From: Desulfobacter postgatei
Lineage (GTDB): Bacteria > Desulfobacterota > Desulfobacteria > Desulfobacterales > Desulfobacteraceae
Direction of reading: 5' to 3'
DNA: 46,786 bases
NCBI GenBank assembly: GCA_002747145.1
Contig: PDTI01000027.1
Span: 1 to 46,786, forward strand
The notes beneath the pieces are model-generated. The model saw nothing but the letters and a program-made list of their open reading frames with translations, searched no databases and was not told where the DNA came from. Position numbers and translations under genes: made by a program. Shown in pieces: positions 20,555 to 28,855 of the stretch. Within the stretch, counting starts at the first letter, position 1, and every line of letters begins with the position of its first letter.

Positions 20555-21514
20555 TTGAAAATAGTTGTTCTTGATGGATATACGTTAAACCCGGGGGATC
20601 TGACTTGGGAAAACATGTCGGAAATAGGTGACTTACAGGTTTACGACAGGACAAGCCCGGAAGAGATTCAAAACCGAACGGCTGGCGCCGATATCGTGCT
20701 GACAAATAAAACCGTACTGACAGCCCAAGACATTGCGGCAATGAACAAGGTTAAATATATCGGCGTATTAGCAACAGGGGTGAATGTCGTTGACCTTGAA
20801 TATACAACCCAAAATGGGATTACGGTTACCAATGTTCCCGGCTATTCGGGTTCTTCGTCAGCCCAGATGGTGTTTGCCCTGATTCTGGAATTGACAAACA
20901 GGGTGGGACACCACAGTCAGACGGTAAGGGACGGAAAATGGTCGGAATCAAAAGATTTCTGCTATTGGGATTATCCTTTGGTGGAACTGGGAGGCATTAC
21001 CCTGGGCATTGTCGGCTATGGCGGTATCGGCAAAGCCGTAGCACGGCTCGGGTTGGCTTTCGGGATGAATATTCTGATCTCCAACCGCTCTGTTCCCCCT
21101 GATCTGCCCGGGGGAATCACCTATTCGGATCTGGACAACCTGATCCAATCCAGCGATATCATATCCCTGCATTGCCCGTTGACTGCCCAGACACAAGGAA
21201 TGATCAACAAAGAGACCCTGTCTCAAATGAAAAACACAGCCTATTTAATCAACACGTCCCGGGGGCCGCTGGTTGTGGAAAACGACTTGGCTGATTTTTT
21301 AAATCAAGGCCGTATTGCCGGTGCTGCAATGGATGTCCTTGCCAAAGAACCCCCGGATAAATCCTGCCCTTTGCTGACAGCTAAAAACTGTTACATTACT
21401 CCCCATGTTGCCTGGGCAACGCTTGCATCAAGGGAAAGGCTGATGGCCATTGCCGTTGAAAACATTAAACGCTATCTGGCAGGAACTCCCCAAAATGTTG
21501 TCCTCTCAAAATAA
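20555..21514 (+). CDS. D-2-hydroxyacid dehydrogenase (glycerate/hydroxypyruvate reductase-like)
   Basis: Cytoplasmic NAD(P)-dependent dehydrogenase of 319 residues that should reduce a 2-oxoacid such as hydroxypyruvate. The nucleotide-binding GIVGYGGIGKAVARLG has its glycines at 154-159. The catalytic triad is visible: Arg in NTSRGP (236), Glu in LAKEPP (265) and His in TPHVAWA (284). The start is TTG with a strong AAGGAAGGTGA upstream and lies right at the conserved MKIVVLDG. The true substrate is uncertain; closest in pattern are glycerate dehydrogenases. It is 39 bp from the broken panB, an association that may result from rearrangement. Confidence 0.9.
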   Translation: MKIVVLDGYTLNPGDLTWENMSEIGDLQVYDRTSPEEIQNRTAGADIVLTNKTVLTAQDIAAMNKVKYIGVLATGVNVVDLEYTTQNGITVTNVPGYSGSSSAQMVFALILELTNRVGHHSQTVRDGKWSESKDFCYWDYPLVELGGITLGIVGYGGIGKAVARLGLAFGMNILISNRSVPPDLPGGITYSDLDNLIQSSDIISLHCPLTAQTQGMINKETLSQMKNTAYLINTSRGPLVVENDLADFLNQGRIAGAAMDVLAKEPPDKSCPLLTAKNCYITPHVAWATLASRERLMAIAVENIKRYLAGTPQNVVLSK

Positions 21515-21529
21515 AGGGTCAGGGAAATT

Positions 21530-21549
21530 TTAAGCGTCTGTTTAGAAAC
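21530..21549 (+). repeat. Possible family 1 repeat end at the panB break
   Basis: AAGCGTCTGTTTAGAAACCA resembles the outer end of family 1 (compare GCGACTGTTTGGTAATTA at 3481), sharing GCGNCTGTTT. The match is short. Its interest comes from lying exactly where panB homology begins. Confidence 0.3.
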
Positions 21550-21553
21550 CATA

Positions 21554-22246
21554 GTGGACCGTGCCGGAATTGATCTTATCCTTGTGGGCGATTCCGTTGC
21601 CATGGCTGTCCAGGGCTGGGACACCACCTTGCCCGTGACCATGGATGAGATGATTTATCATACAAAACTGGTGACCCGGGCCTGCAAAAGGGCCCTGGTG
21701 GTGGGTGACATGCCGTTCATGTCCTACCAGAGCAGCCTGGATACAGCCGTTGAAAATGCCGGGCGGTTTTTAAAGGAAGCCGGGGCCACAGCGGTAAAAC
21801 TTGAAGGCGGTGCGGATGCTTGTCTTGCCATTTCCGCCATGACAAAGGCGGGGATACCTGTTCAGGCCCACATTGGTCTTACCCCCCAGTCCGTACATCA
21901 GATGGGGGGATTCAAGGTGCAGCGGGATGAAGAGCGCCTGCTAAAAGATGCCAAAGACGTTGAGGCAGCCGGGGCTTTTTCCGTGGTTCTGGAGGGCATC
22001 CCCGCTTCCATTGCCGAAAAAATTACCCAAAGTCTGTCCATTCCCACCATCGGCATTGGGGCCGGTCCCTCTTGCGATGGCCAGATTCTGGTGCTCCACG
22101 ACATGATGGGGATCAATGACGCACTTATGCCCAAATTCGTTAAAAAATATGTGGACATTGCCGCCCTGGCCGCCCAGGGGCTCAATGCATATATTAAAGA
22201 GGTTCAGCAGGGAAGTTTCCCGTCCAGGGAACATGAATACCACTAG
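21554..22246 (+). pseudogene. panB: 5'-truncated ketopantoate hydroxymethyltransferase
   Basis: Residues match PanB from the segment just before VGDS to the C-terminal [81 protein letters not shown]. Intact enzymes begin about 33 residues earlier with an LTAYD-type first strand and helix. That part is missing, and the 39 bp upstream in frame encodes unrelated residues. A GTG at 21554 could start a 230-residue product, but it would lack the first barrel strand, so it is probably inactive. The break lies in the short gap after the dehydrogenase gene, where a repeat-like end is seen. PanB would make ketopantoate from ketoisovalerate for CoA synthesis. Confidence 0.75.
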
Positions 22247-23126
22247 CGTGATAAATACGGTCAAACGTAAGTTTTCCGTGATCGGGTGTGGACGGGTGGG
22301 AACCAGTCTGGCTTCATTTCTATTTACAAAAGCGTATGAACCCGCAGGTTTTTTCAGCCGGCGCAGGGTTTCGGCCCAGGCAGCCAGGACAGCAGCCGGG
22401 TGCGGCACGGTGTTTGATTCGGCTGGGGATTGTGCCCGGGCCGCAGACATTATTTTTATCGCCACCCCTGACAGCTTCATAGAGACTGTCTGCGGCGATC
22501 TTGCCCGGCAAAATGCCCTGGGAGCGGAAACGATGGTTTTTCACCTGTCAGGGGCCCACTCTTCAAAACTGCTTGTCCAGGCAAAAAAAGCCGGGGCGGT
22601 GGTGGGCTCCTTTCACCCCCTGCAATCCTTTGCCCCTTATGAACCGGGACAGGCAAACCCCTTTGGGGGAATCAATATCTGTGTTGAAGGGGATCCCGAT
22701 GCCGTTTCCCAGGGTAAGGCGATTGCTGCAACTCTTGGCGCCAAGGCCTTTACCATTCCAACGGAATCCAAAACCCTTTACCATGCTTCGGCTGTGGCGG
22801 CCTCCAATTACCTTGTGACCCTGGTGCGGTTTGCCCTGACCTGTTTAATGGAAACAGGGCTTCCGGAAGATGCGGCATTTGATATTTTGTCCCCCCTGAT
22901 CCAGGGCACCCTTTCCAATATTGGATCCAGGGGCTGTACCCGTGCGCTGACAGGTCCTGTGGTCCGGGGGGATCATGAAACAGTGTCCCGGCACCTGGCT
23001 GACATTGACGAAAAAATACCGGAATTTTCAGCCCTGTACCGTCTGCTGGGGGCACATACCCTGGATATTGCCGGGGCCGGCCTGCCTGACGAGGCAAAAA
23101 AAATTCTGTCTGTGCTTTTTACCTAA
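22233..23126 (+). CDS. Rossmann-fold DUF2520 oxidoreductase-like protein
   Basis: Predicted NAD(P)-binding protein of 297 residues. The N-terminal Rossmann motif is [17 protein letters not shown] and is followed by [13 protein letters not shown]. The C-terminal helical DUF2520 domain contains FHPLQSF and [18 protein letters not shown]. The layout resembles ketopantoate reductase and pyrroline-carboxylate reductase folds. The open frame runs back to 22116 inside panB. I chose ATG 22233, which has CAGGGA just upstream, overlaps the panB stop by 14 bp and starts just before the Rossmann strand. Coupling to panB suggests a pantothenate-related reduction, but this is inference; the family is not biochemically settled. 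Confidence 0.8.
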   Translation: MNTTSVINTVKRKFSVIGCGRVGTSLASFLFTKAYEPAGFFSRRRVSAQAARTAAGCGTVFDSAGDCARAADIIFIATPDSFIETVCGDLARQNALGAETMVFHLSGAHSSKLLVQAKKAGAVVGSFHPLQSFAPYEPGQANPFGGINICVEGDPDAVSQGKAIAATLGAKAFTIPTESKTLYHASAVAASNYLVTLVRFALTCLMETGLPEDAAFDILSPLIQGTLSNIGSRGCTRALTGPVVRGDHETVSRHLADIDEKIPEFSALYRLLGAHTLDIAGAGLPDEAKKILSVLFT

Positions 23127-23157
23127 AAAAAGCCTGACACCATTTGTGATGGTGACC
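23125..23157 (-). terminator. Hairpin terminator between convergent genes
   Basis: CACCAT (23138-23143) pairs with ATGGTG (23149-23154). On the minus strand the stem is followed within six bases by a run of seven T. It serves the permease gene and lies directly after the DUF2520 stop codon, so it may act on both. Confidence 0.5.
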
Positions 23158-24242
23158 TATTTACGAATGATCACATTTCTTAAAACAAGTCCTGCCAGAA
23201 TCAAGGCGGATGCCAGCTCCACATTATGGGGAATCACTTCGGCGGCCTGGCCGATTACAGCTGTTGCCTGGATCCCTAGAACCCCATAACTCAGGTCCAG
23301 CAGGTAACCCATGGCCATGGAACAGATGGCAATCATTCCCAGATAAATAACCAGTGCCCGGGTGCTGAAAATTTTTTTCACCACCCCCATGGTGGCGGCA
23401 TTGGTGGCAGGGCCTGCCAGAAGAAACACCAGTGCTGCACCGGGGTTTAGCCCTTTGAGAATAAGCGCCGCGGCAATGGGTGTGGAGGCTGTGGCACACA
23501 CATACATGGGAATGCCTGCGGCCAGCATGATCAGCATTGAAAAAAATGGGTTGTTTCGGGACCAGTGACCTAACTCATCAGGAAAGAAAAAGGTGATCAC
23601 ACCGGCAATTAACACGCCAACAGCAAAGGGTTTGCTGATATCTGCTAAAAGCTCGCCAAAGGCATAGTTCAACCCTTGTACCAGGCGCCGGGACAAGGGT
23701 TGCTCTATTTGGGGGTTCTCCGCTTCTTCTGCACCAATCGTATCACAGCAACTGCAGGCGCACCCTGTATCCGGGGTCACATCAAAAAACTGTTCCGGTG
23801 TAACAGATTTCTCTTTTGGGGGTTCACGGCGGTTAAGAAAATTTTCTGCAATTCCCGTTGATACGGCGGTCACAAGGCCTGCCACAGGACGGATTACCGT
23901 CATTACCGGATCCAGCATGGCCCAGGATACGGCAATGGAGTCCACCCCTGACTCCGGTGTAGCGATCATAAAGGCAAGGGCCGCCCCGTCATTGGCGCCC
24001 TGTTTTTTCAAACCCGCCACCACCGGAATGACACCGCAACTGCACAGGGGAATGGGAATTCCGAATAATGCAGAAAGCAGCACGGGTTTGATCCGGCCAT
24101 TCCCCAGGTATTTTTTAATTTTGTCTGCTTTGAAAAAGACATAGAGCAGGGCAGCCACCAGAAAGCCGAACAGCATAAACACCGATACATCCAGGTAGGT
24201 ATTCCAAATTTCCAAAACTATTTGTCTTATTATGCCCATCAT
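23157..24242 (-). CDS. Metal permease, SO_0444-type Cu/Zn efflux family
   Basis: Polytopic inner-membrane protein of 361 residues with about eight hydrophobic helices in two halves. The first half carries FGIPIPLCSCGVIPVV (CSC at 67-69), the hallmark of this permease family. The middle loop has a cysteine cluster GCACSCC (Cys 161, 163, 165, 166) that probably binds metal. The second half repeats the plan (AAGIPMYVCATASTPIAAALI). The start is ATG 24242, with a second ATG immediately after; CAGGAAA lies upstream. The adjacent ArsR-type gene and a perfect operator palindrome upstream indicate metal-induced expression. The ion cannot be fixed from sequence; copper, zinc, cadmium and arsenic species are all possible. 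Confidence 0.85.
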   Translation of the reverse strand: MMGIIRQIVLEIWNTYLDVSVFMLFGFLVAALLYVFFKADKIKKYLGNGRIKPVLLSALFGIPIPLCSCGVIPVVAGLKKQGANDGAALAFMIATPESGVDSIAVSWAMLDPVMTVIRPVAGLVTAVSTGIAENFLNRREPPKEKSVTPEQFFDVTPDTGCACSCCDTIGAEEAENPQIEQPLSRRLVQGLNYAFGELLADISKPFAVGVLIAGVITFFFPDELGHWSRNNPFFSMLIMLAAGIPMYVCATASTPIAAALILKGLNPGAALVFLLAGPATNAATMGVVKKIFSTRALVIYLGMIAICSMAMGYLLDLSYGVLGIQATAVIGQAAEVIPHNVELASALILAGLVLRNVIIRK

Positions 24243-24305
24243 TATAATTTCCTGATCAAATTTTAAATTTTCATGGTTTTTTAATACGCTTTATATTAAT
24301 TGAAC

Positions 24306-24325
24306 ATATGAACTATTGTTCATAT
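24306..24325. promoter_or_regulatory. ArsR/SmtB-type operator
   Basis: ATATGAAC-TATT-GTTCATAT is a perfect 8-bp inverted repeat with a four-base spacer, of the TGAAC-type typical for SmtB/CadC repressors. It lies 64 bp before the permease start and 73 bp after the ArsR stop, so the permease has its own controlled promoter. Confidence 0.8.
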
Positions 24326-24398
24326 ATAAAATTTAAAAATATGTGTCAATCGATTTTTTAGTGGAGAGTGATGATAAGGTGTAGAAAAGGACTACAGA

Positions 24399-24752
24399 CT
24401 ATATGGGCTGGTGGGTGATATGATCCAGTGTCATCTGGATCAATGTACGCACATGGTCATCATCCAGGGAATAATAGACTCTTTTGCCCTGGCGCCGGTT
24501 TTTAACTACCCGAAGGGTTCTTAAAATCCTGAGCTGGTGGGATACGCCGGACTCGCTCTGGCCGCACAGCACGGAAAGATCGCACACGCAATGTTCATGA
24601 TGCAGCAATGCGGTGACAATTTTAACCCTGGAGGTATCACTTAAAGCTTTAAATATTTCCGCCAGGCCGGTGATTGTGTCGGGCGCCGGCATTTGCTTTG
24701 CTGTTTTTTCCACCAGTTCCGGATTGATGCATTTGTCTGAACAGATATCCAT
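24399..24752 (-). CDS. ArsR/SmtB-family metal-sensing repressor
   Basis: Winged-helix metalloregulator of 117 residues. The DNA-recognition helix region is QSESGVSHQLRILRTLRVV, followed by the wing RRQGKRVYYSL. It has both known metal sites of the family. The alpha3N-type cysteines are C4 and C8 with C55 and C57 (HCVCDL), as in CadC. The C-terminal helix DDDHVRTLIQMTLDHITH matches the alpha5 zinc site. ATG 24752 is preferred to the TTG two codons earlier. The start is only 13 bp after the peptidase stop codon, so it may be read through from that gene. The nearby operator and permease suggest it represses the permease until thiophilic metals bind. Confidence 0.9.
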   Translation of the reverse strand: MDICSDKCINPELVEKTAKQMPAPDTITGLAEIFKALSDTSRVKIVTALLHHEHCVCDLSVLCGQSESGVSHQLRILRTLRVVKNRRQGKRVYYSLDDDHVRTLIQMTLDHITHQPI

Positions 24753-24765
24753 TTTCAACCAAATT

Positions 24766-27750
24766 TTAAATTTTATAAAGGGTCAGCGGCTCACGCCCCT
24801 CTGCCTCCAGGGCCTGGTTGGCTTGTGCCAGCAACGGTTCTGAAGAGATCACGGAAATGCCTTTGGCTGCGTCGTCCCGGGAAAAATACCGGGTGGCTGT
24901 TTCCACAACCTTTTGCTTGTCCATACCCAGCAGGGCATCCTTGAACCCCTTGCGGATCTCATCGGACAATTTGGTGATCCGGCGGTAAAAGGCTTTCATG
25001 GCCGACGGAGCCGGTGTTTCCGGTTTATCAATGTCCGAGCAGACCTGAAGAATGGCTTCTTTTACGTCTGTCCCGGTGAAGTGCCCCTGGGTTATAAAAT
25101 CACAGCTGTCTGCATAAACATCCAGGGTGCGTTTGATATGGGGGTCACGGTAGGAACCAAATGAAAAAATACCCTCTTCCATGTTATACAGGGCAAATCC
25201 GCCGTATGCCCCGCCTTTTTCCCTGATTTCCCGGTGCAGAAAAAGAGAACGTAACAGCTTGGCGATAATAGACAACGCCGGTGCATCTTTATGGGAGATA
25301 CGAACGGCTTTAAAGGATTGTCCCACAAAGGAGACTGCGGTATTGGTCATCCAGCCATCGTAGGGCCGAAGGGCGTCTGTCTCTATCTGGGGTGTATAAA
25401 AAGCCTGGCTGCTGCCGTTGGGCAGGTTGTCATAAATTTTTTCAATGCGTCTGTCTGCCTGGCGCATGGATGAAGCAGAACCGATCACCGCAGGCTTAAA
25501 ATTATCTTTTCTCATCACAGCTTCCGCCATGGCGGAAAGGTCTTTCTCCAGTTCAGCCAGAAGCTGGGCGCCTGTTTTTTCATCATTCACCCTGGCGGCA
25601 AGATCCTTGATCCGGGTATATTGGGCAATGCCATGCCACATCTCCTCAATATTGGCTGCTGTTGACAGATGCCGGGCGGACAGGGTGATGGCATACCTGT
25701 GTCCGGCTCCCACAATGGAGGCTTCAAGACCGGCCTGATATTGTAAAATCAAGCTTTTGAGCCGGTCGTGGTCTTTGAATTCAGTGGCATTGATATACTC
25801 ATCCACCATATCAAAAAGATGGTCGATATTCCGATCCAACGCTTTTCCCTGCAATGCCAGAAAGCAGTGGCCCTCACCCCGCTGGTCAAAGTGGGTGCCG
25901 GAAAAAGGCGCCATGGAAATACCGCCGGTATAAAGGTCCATACGTTCGGCCATCTGCACATAGGAGGACTTTTTTGTGCCTGCATTGGTAAAGGCCCGTG
26001 CGAAAAACGGCACCATGGGGAAAAGATTGGGTGCAATGTTTCCGGCACCTGCCGGGCAGGTAAAATAAAGAATGCCGGACGTGGCCTTGTCAAAGGCGGT
26101 GGCACAGGTGATCCCCCTGATGGTGTCAGGGTGAACGATTTCAATCTCAGGGGGCACATCTTCAAGGTCCAGGGTGGGCAAGGTATCCAGGTTCTCTTCT
26201 GTTTCCTGGCGTTCTTTCAGGGCTGCTGCATCCTTGTTGATTTGCGCCAGTTCTGCTTCACCCAGGGAGTTAAATATTTCCTGAAGCTCATGCCGTACAT
26301 GTTCAGCCTGGTTGGCTTCAACCTCTTTATCCGGGGCAAGGGTAAAGAGTAATCTGTGGGGATTATCCAGGAAATACCGGCGAATCCGACCTTCCAGAAA
26401 AGGGCCGTTGGCCAGTTTTTCCTGCAGTTTTTCCAAATCCCTGTCAATGTTAATAGCGGATACGGGATCCCCTTCATGAATCATTATCGAAGCAATACCC
26501 ACAAGCAGTTTTATCCCATAGGGGTATGGTGTATTGGTGATCTCCTTGCGGGAAAATTCGATCTGGTGGATGGCAGAATCTATTAAATGCTGATCAATCC
26601 CTTTAGTTACAAGGGTTTCAAGGGTATTAAAAATAATTTTTTCCACTTCGGGAACTGCAGCGACTTCAATATCTTTCAGCCCGCAGGTAAACATGGTATC
26701 CCGGTTGTCTGAATCAAACCCTGTACCATCACACATGGCAGAACCCAGACCGCTGTCAATGAGTGCTTTTCTCAAAGGAGATGCGGAGTTGCCAAGGAGA
26801 ATCTGTTCAAGCACCGCCATAACCAGCACTTCAAAACTATCTGCGATATCAGGCGTCAGCCAGGCCACACACCCCTGGTATTTGGCAGCGATATTATCCA
26901 TATCTGAGTAAGCATATGTCTGGGTCATGGTTCTAGGGGCCTGCCACCGGGGCTGGGAAGGCACCCGGGTATCCATATCAAGAAAATCAAACCTGGAAAG
27001 CACCTTTTCTTCAATAAAGTTTAAGCGCTCTTCCAGGGGTAAATCCCCATAGGTATAAAAATAACTGTTGGACGGATGGTAATATTTTGCGTGAAATGCC
27101 TTAAGATCCTCGTGGGTAAGTTTTGGAATGTCTGCAGGTTCGCCGCCGGAGTTATTGGCATAGGTGGTGTCTGGGTAAAGCCCTTTAAGCAGGGCCCGGG
27201 ACATGACCTGGCCAGGTGAGGACATGGCCCCTTTCATTTCATTGTAAACCACCCCTTTATACACCAGTTCAGGTTCCCCATCTTCCCCTGGTTCCAATTC
27301 AAGTCGATGGCCCTCCTGCTTAAAGCTTAAACGATCAATATCCGGAAAAAACGCCGCATCCAGATACACATCCATCAAGTTATAATAATCTTTTTTATTC
27401 TGGGTGGAAAAGGGATACATGGTCCAGTCTGATGCAGTGAATGCATTCATGAAGGTCGACAGACTTCGTTTGAGCATGGAAAAAAAAGGATCCCGGATCT
27501 TGTATTTTTCGGAGCCGCACAGCACCGTATGCTCAAGAATATGGGCAACCCCTGTGGAATCCGTGGGCACGGTTCTGAAAAATACCCCAAAGGTATTTTC
27601 CTTATCTGTATTGGCAATGTGGATGTGGACAGCTTTTGTCTTTTCGTGGACTAGTTGGATAAGATGGGCGTTGATTGCAGGCAGGGGCGATACCTGTTGA
27701 ATTCTGTAGCCGCAGATGGCCTGCCCGGGTGTAAATGCAGTCTGATTCAT
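24766..27750 (-). CDS. M16C-family zinc metallopeptidase (PreP-like)
   Basis: Large peptidase of 994 residues resembling presequence protease/falcilysin. The inverted zinc motif HxxEH is HILEH (residues 70-74), with the following TVLCGSEKY and FMNAFTASDWTMYPF typical of the M16C group. The second half holds the peptidase-like domain with RSLFLHREIREKGGAYGG, the family's substrate-contact region. There is no signal peptide, so it should act in the cytoplasm on peptides. The frame starts at TTG 27765, but ATG 27750 has CAGGAAAA six bases upstream. Its upstream region contains a complete family 1 repeat that begins 35 bp before the start. Confidence 0.93.
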   Translation of the reverse strand: MNQTAFTPGQAICGYRIQQVSPLPAINAHLIQLVHEKTKAVHIHIANTDKENTFGVFFRTVPTDSTGVAHILEHTVLCGSEKYKIRDPFFSMLKRSLSTFMNAFTASDWTMYPFSTQNKKDYYNLMDVYLDAAFFPDIDRLSFKQEGHRLELEPGEDGEPELVYKGVVYNEMKGAMSSPGQVMSRALLKGLYPDTTYANNSGGEPADIPKLTHEDLKAFHAKYYHPSNSYFYTYGDLPLEERLNFIEEKVLSRFDFLDMDTRVPSQPRWQAPRTMTQTYAYSDMDNIAAKYQGCVAWLTPDIADSFEVLVMAVLEQILLGNSASPLRKALIDSGLGSAMCDGTGFDSDNRDTMFTCGLKDIEVAAVPEVEKIIFNTLETLVTKGIDQHLIDSAIHQIEFSRKEITNTPYPYGIKLLVGIASIMIHEGDPVSAINIDRDLEKLQEKLANGPFLEGRIRRYFLDNPHRLLFTLAPDKEVEANQAEHVRHELQEIFNSLGEAELAQINKDAAALKERQETEENLDTLPTLDLEDVPPEIEIVHPDTIRGITCATAFDKATSGILYFTCPAGAGNIAPNLFPMVPFFARAFTNAGTKKSSYVQMAERMDLYTGGISMAPFSGTHFDQRGEGHCFLALQGKALDRNIDHLFDMVDEYINATEFKDHDRLKSLILQYQAGLEASIVGAGHRYAITLSARHLSTAANIEEMWHGIAQYTRIKDLAARVNDEKTGAQLLAELEKDLSAMAEAVMRKDNFKPAVIGSASSMRQADRRIEKIYDNLPNGSSQAFYTPQIETDALRPYDGWMTNTAVSFVGQSFKAVRISHKDAPALSIIAKLLRSLFLHREIREKGGAYGGFALYNMEEGIFSFGSYRDPHIKRTLDVYADSCDFITQGHFTGTDVKEAILQVCSDIDKPETPAPSAMKAFYRRITKLSDEIRKGFKDALLGMDKQKVVETATRYFSRDDAAKGISVISSEPLLAQANQALEAEGREPLTLYKI

Positions 27751-27784
27751 ATATTTTCCTGTCAAAGGTGTCCCTTAACCATCC

Positions 27785-27950
27785 TAAGAGCCTGTTTGAT
27801 AATTGATGAATCGGCTGCAATCCAATGAAAATGGCTCCAATTTCCCAAAATTTTATATCAATAGTCCGGCTATTAACAGAAAATTTGTGAAAATTGGTTC
27901 TCATTTTCATGAGATTTTGCTTTGATCCCCTAATTATCAAACAGGCTCTA
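27785..27950 (-). repeat. Full-length family 1 MITE-like element (copy B)
   Basis: A 166-base element in the opposite orientation to copy A. Its ends are near-perfect inverted repeats (GAGCCTGTTTGATAATT on both sides) and TAA stands directly outside both, as a short target duplication would. It lies in the promoter region of the M16C peptidase, so it may supply or disrupt its promoter. It encodes no transposase. Confidence 0.92.
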
Positions 27951-28034
27951 AAAAGTGGGGCATCTCTCTTGTTTTGCCTATTTTTATTTATGGGAATTAC
28001 GAGTTTGGGAGATCCCCAGGCTCTCTATAGAAAG

Positions 28035-28394
28035 CTAAATTCTTTTGTAAATTCCCCGGTTGACCCGTTGGATCTTATCTGTTCTATCCAGCCTGAAAAT
28101 AATATTTCTTAATTTTTTATCCTCAAAACCTGTGGCTGCCTTAATGGTTTTAAAATCAGTTCCTTCCGGATGGTTGCCGATGATACTGAGCACAATGGAA
28201 GATGCACTATTTTTCTTCGGGGACCGGCTTTTGCTTTTCTGTCTGCGCGACGGATGATTCTGATAAATCAATTGTTCTAGAGTGTCAAGTCTTTGGTGAA
28301 TATTAGCAATTTCTTTTTTACTTGGAATGTCCAAGTGATGGAGAAGCATTTGAATCAAGTTCTCCCAATCATTTCGGAGTTCTGTAGGTTCCAT
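28035..28394 (-). CDS. Small unknown protein with coiled coil and winged-helix-like C-terminus
   Basis: 119 residues; I do not recognise a named family. Residues 1-45 are helical with a heptad-like pattern (IANIHQRLDTLEQLI). Residues about 50-64 form a basic, SPKK-like linker (RRQKSKSRSPKKNS). The C-terminal 55 residues look like a small helix-turn-helix/winged domain (IVLSIIGNHPEGTDFKTIKA, then DKKLRNIIFRLDRTDKIQRV). ATG is preceded by AAGGATTG, which supports expression. The design suggests a nucleic-acid-binding protein with an oligomerising N-terminus. No operon partner lies nearby, and repeats flank it on both sides. Confidence 0.6.
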   Translation of the reverse strand: MEPTELRNDWENLIQMLLHHLDIPSKKEIANIHQRLDTLEQLIYQNHPSRRQKSKSRSPKKNSASSIVLSIIGNHPEGTDFKTIKAATGFEDKKLRNIIFRLDRTDKIQRVNRGIYKRI

Positions 28395-28617
28395 GTGTCA
28401 ATCCTTCTTAAAGTTGAATTTTTACAATGCGTTAAAAATACCGATAGTCCTATTCAACGCGTATTTGTTCGTTTAGGTATACTAATTTTCTAAAGAGTTG
28501 ATTTGTGATCCAAGCCGTTTTTTTAATTATGATAATTTATAAAATTACTTCTTAACTCTATCAAAGTCAAGTAGGCCATGTATACATTGAGTAAAAAAAT
28601 ATCTGACCGCAAGCATC
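28395..28617. other. Intergenic stretch upstream of the small unknown gene
   Basis: AT-rich region upstream of the minus-strand gene, running up to the family 2 repeats. I see no convincing gene and no clear promoter boxes; the gene's ribosome binding site lies at its left edge. Confidence 0.4.
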
Positions 28618-28640
28618 GGGCCATGGTCAGAATTTTATGG
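28618..28640 (+). repeat. Solo end of repeat family 2
   Basis: GGGCCATGGTCAGAATTTTA matches the left end of the element at 31106-31176 (GGCCCATGGTCAGAATTAAA). Only this end is present, about 35 bp before a longer family 2 copy. Confidence 0.6.
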
Positions 28641-28673
28641 AAATTAATAAAAAACTGTGATTTACTGATACTT

Positions 28674-28834
28674 GAACCCATGGTCAAAATAAAATCATCC
28701 ATCTGCTTCTCTTTTAAGCCGTCCTCGGCGTTGCCCCAACGGACAGACATACCTGACATGTTTCCTTTGGCCTGCCTTGATGGCGACTTAAAATCCGGCA
28801 CAGCTGTGACAGATTTAATTGTGACCATAGGCCT
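28674..28834 (-). repeat. Long family 2 palindrome-ended element
   Basis: On the minus strand it starts AGGCCTATGGTCACAATTAA, continues ATCTGTCACAGCTGTGCCGG, and ends GATTTTATTTTGACCATGGG. These ends match the 70-base element at 31106-31176, but about 90 bases of additional sequence lie between them. That insert reads as protein-like residues (MSGMSVRWGNAEDGLKEK). It abuts the rsmA ribosome binding site. Confidence 0.75.
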
Positions 28835-28855
28835 AAACAGAGAGCAAAAAAGGAA

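Noticed and set aside
25768..26352. 194-codon plus-strand frame
   Set aside because: Antisense to the M16C peptidase and without family similarity.
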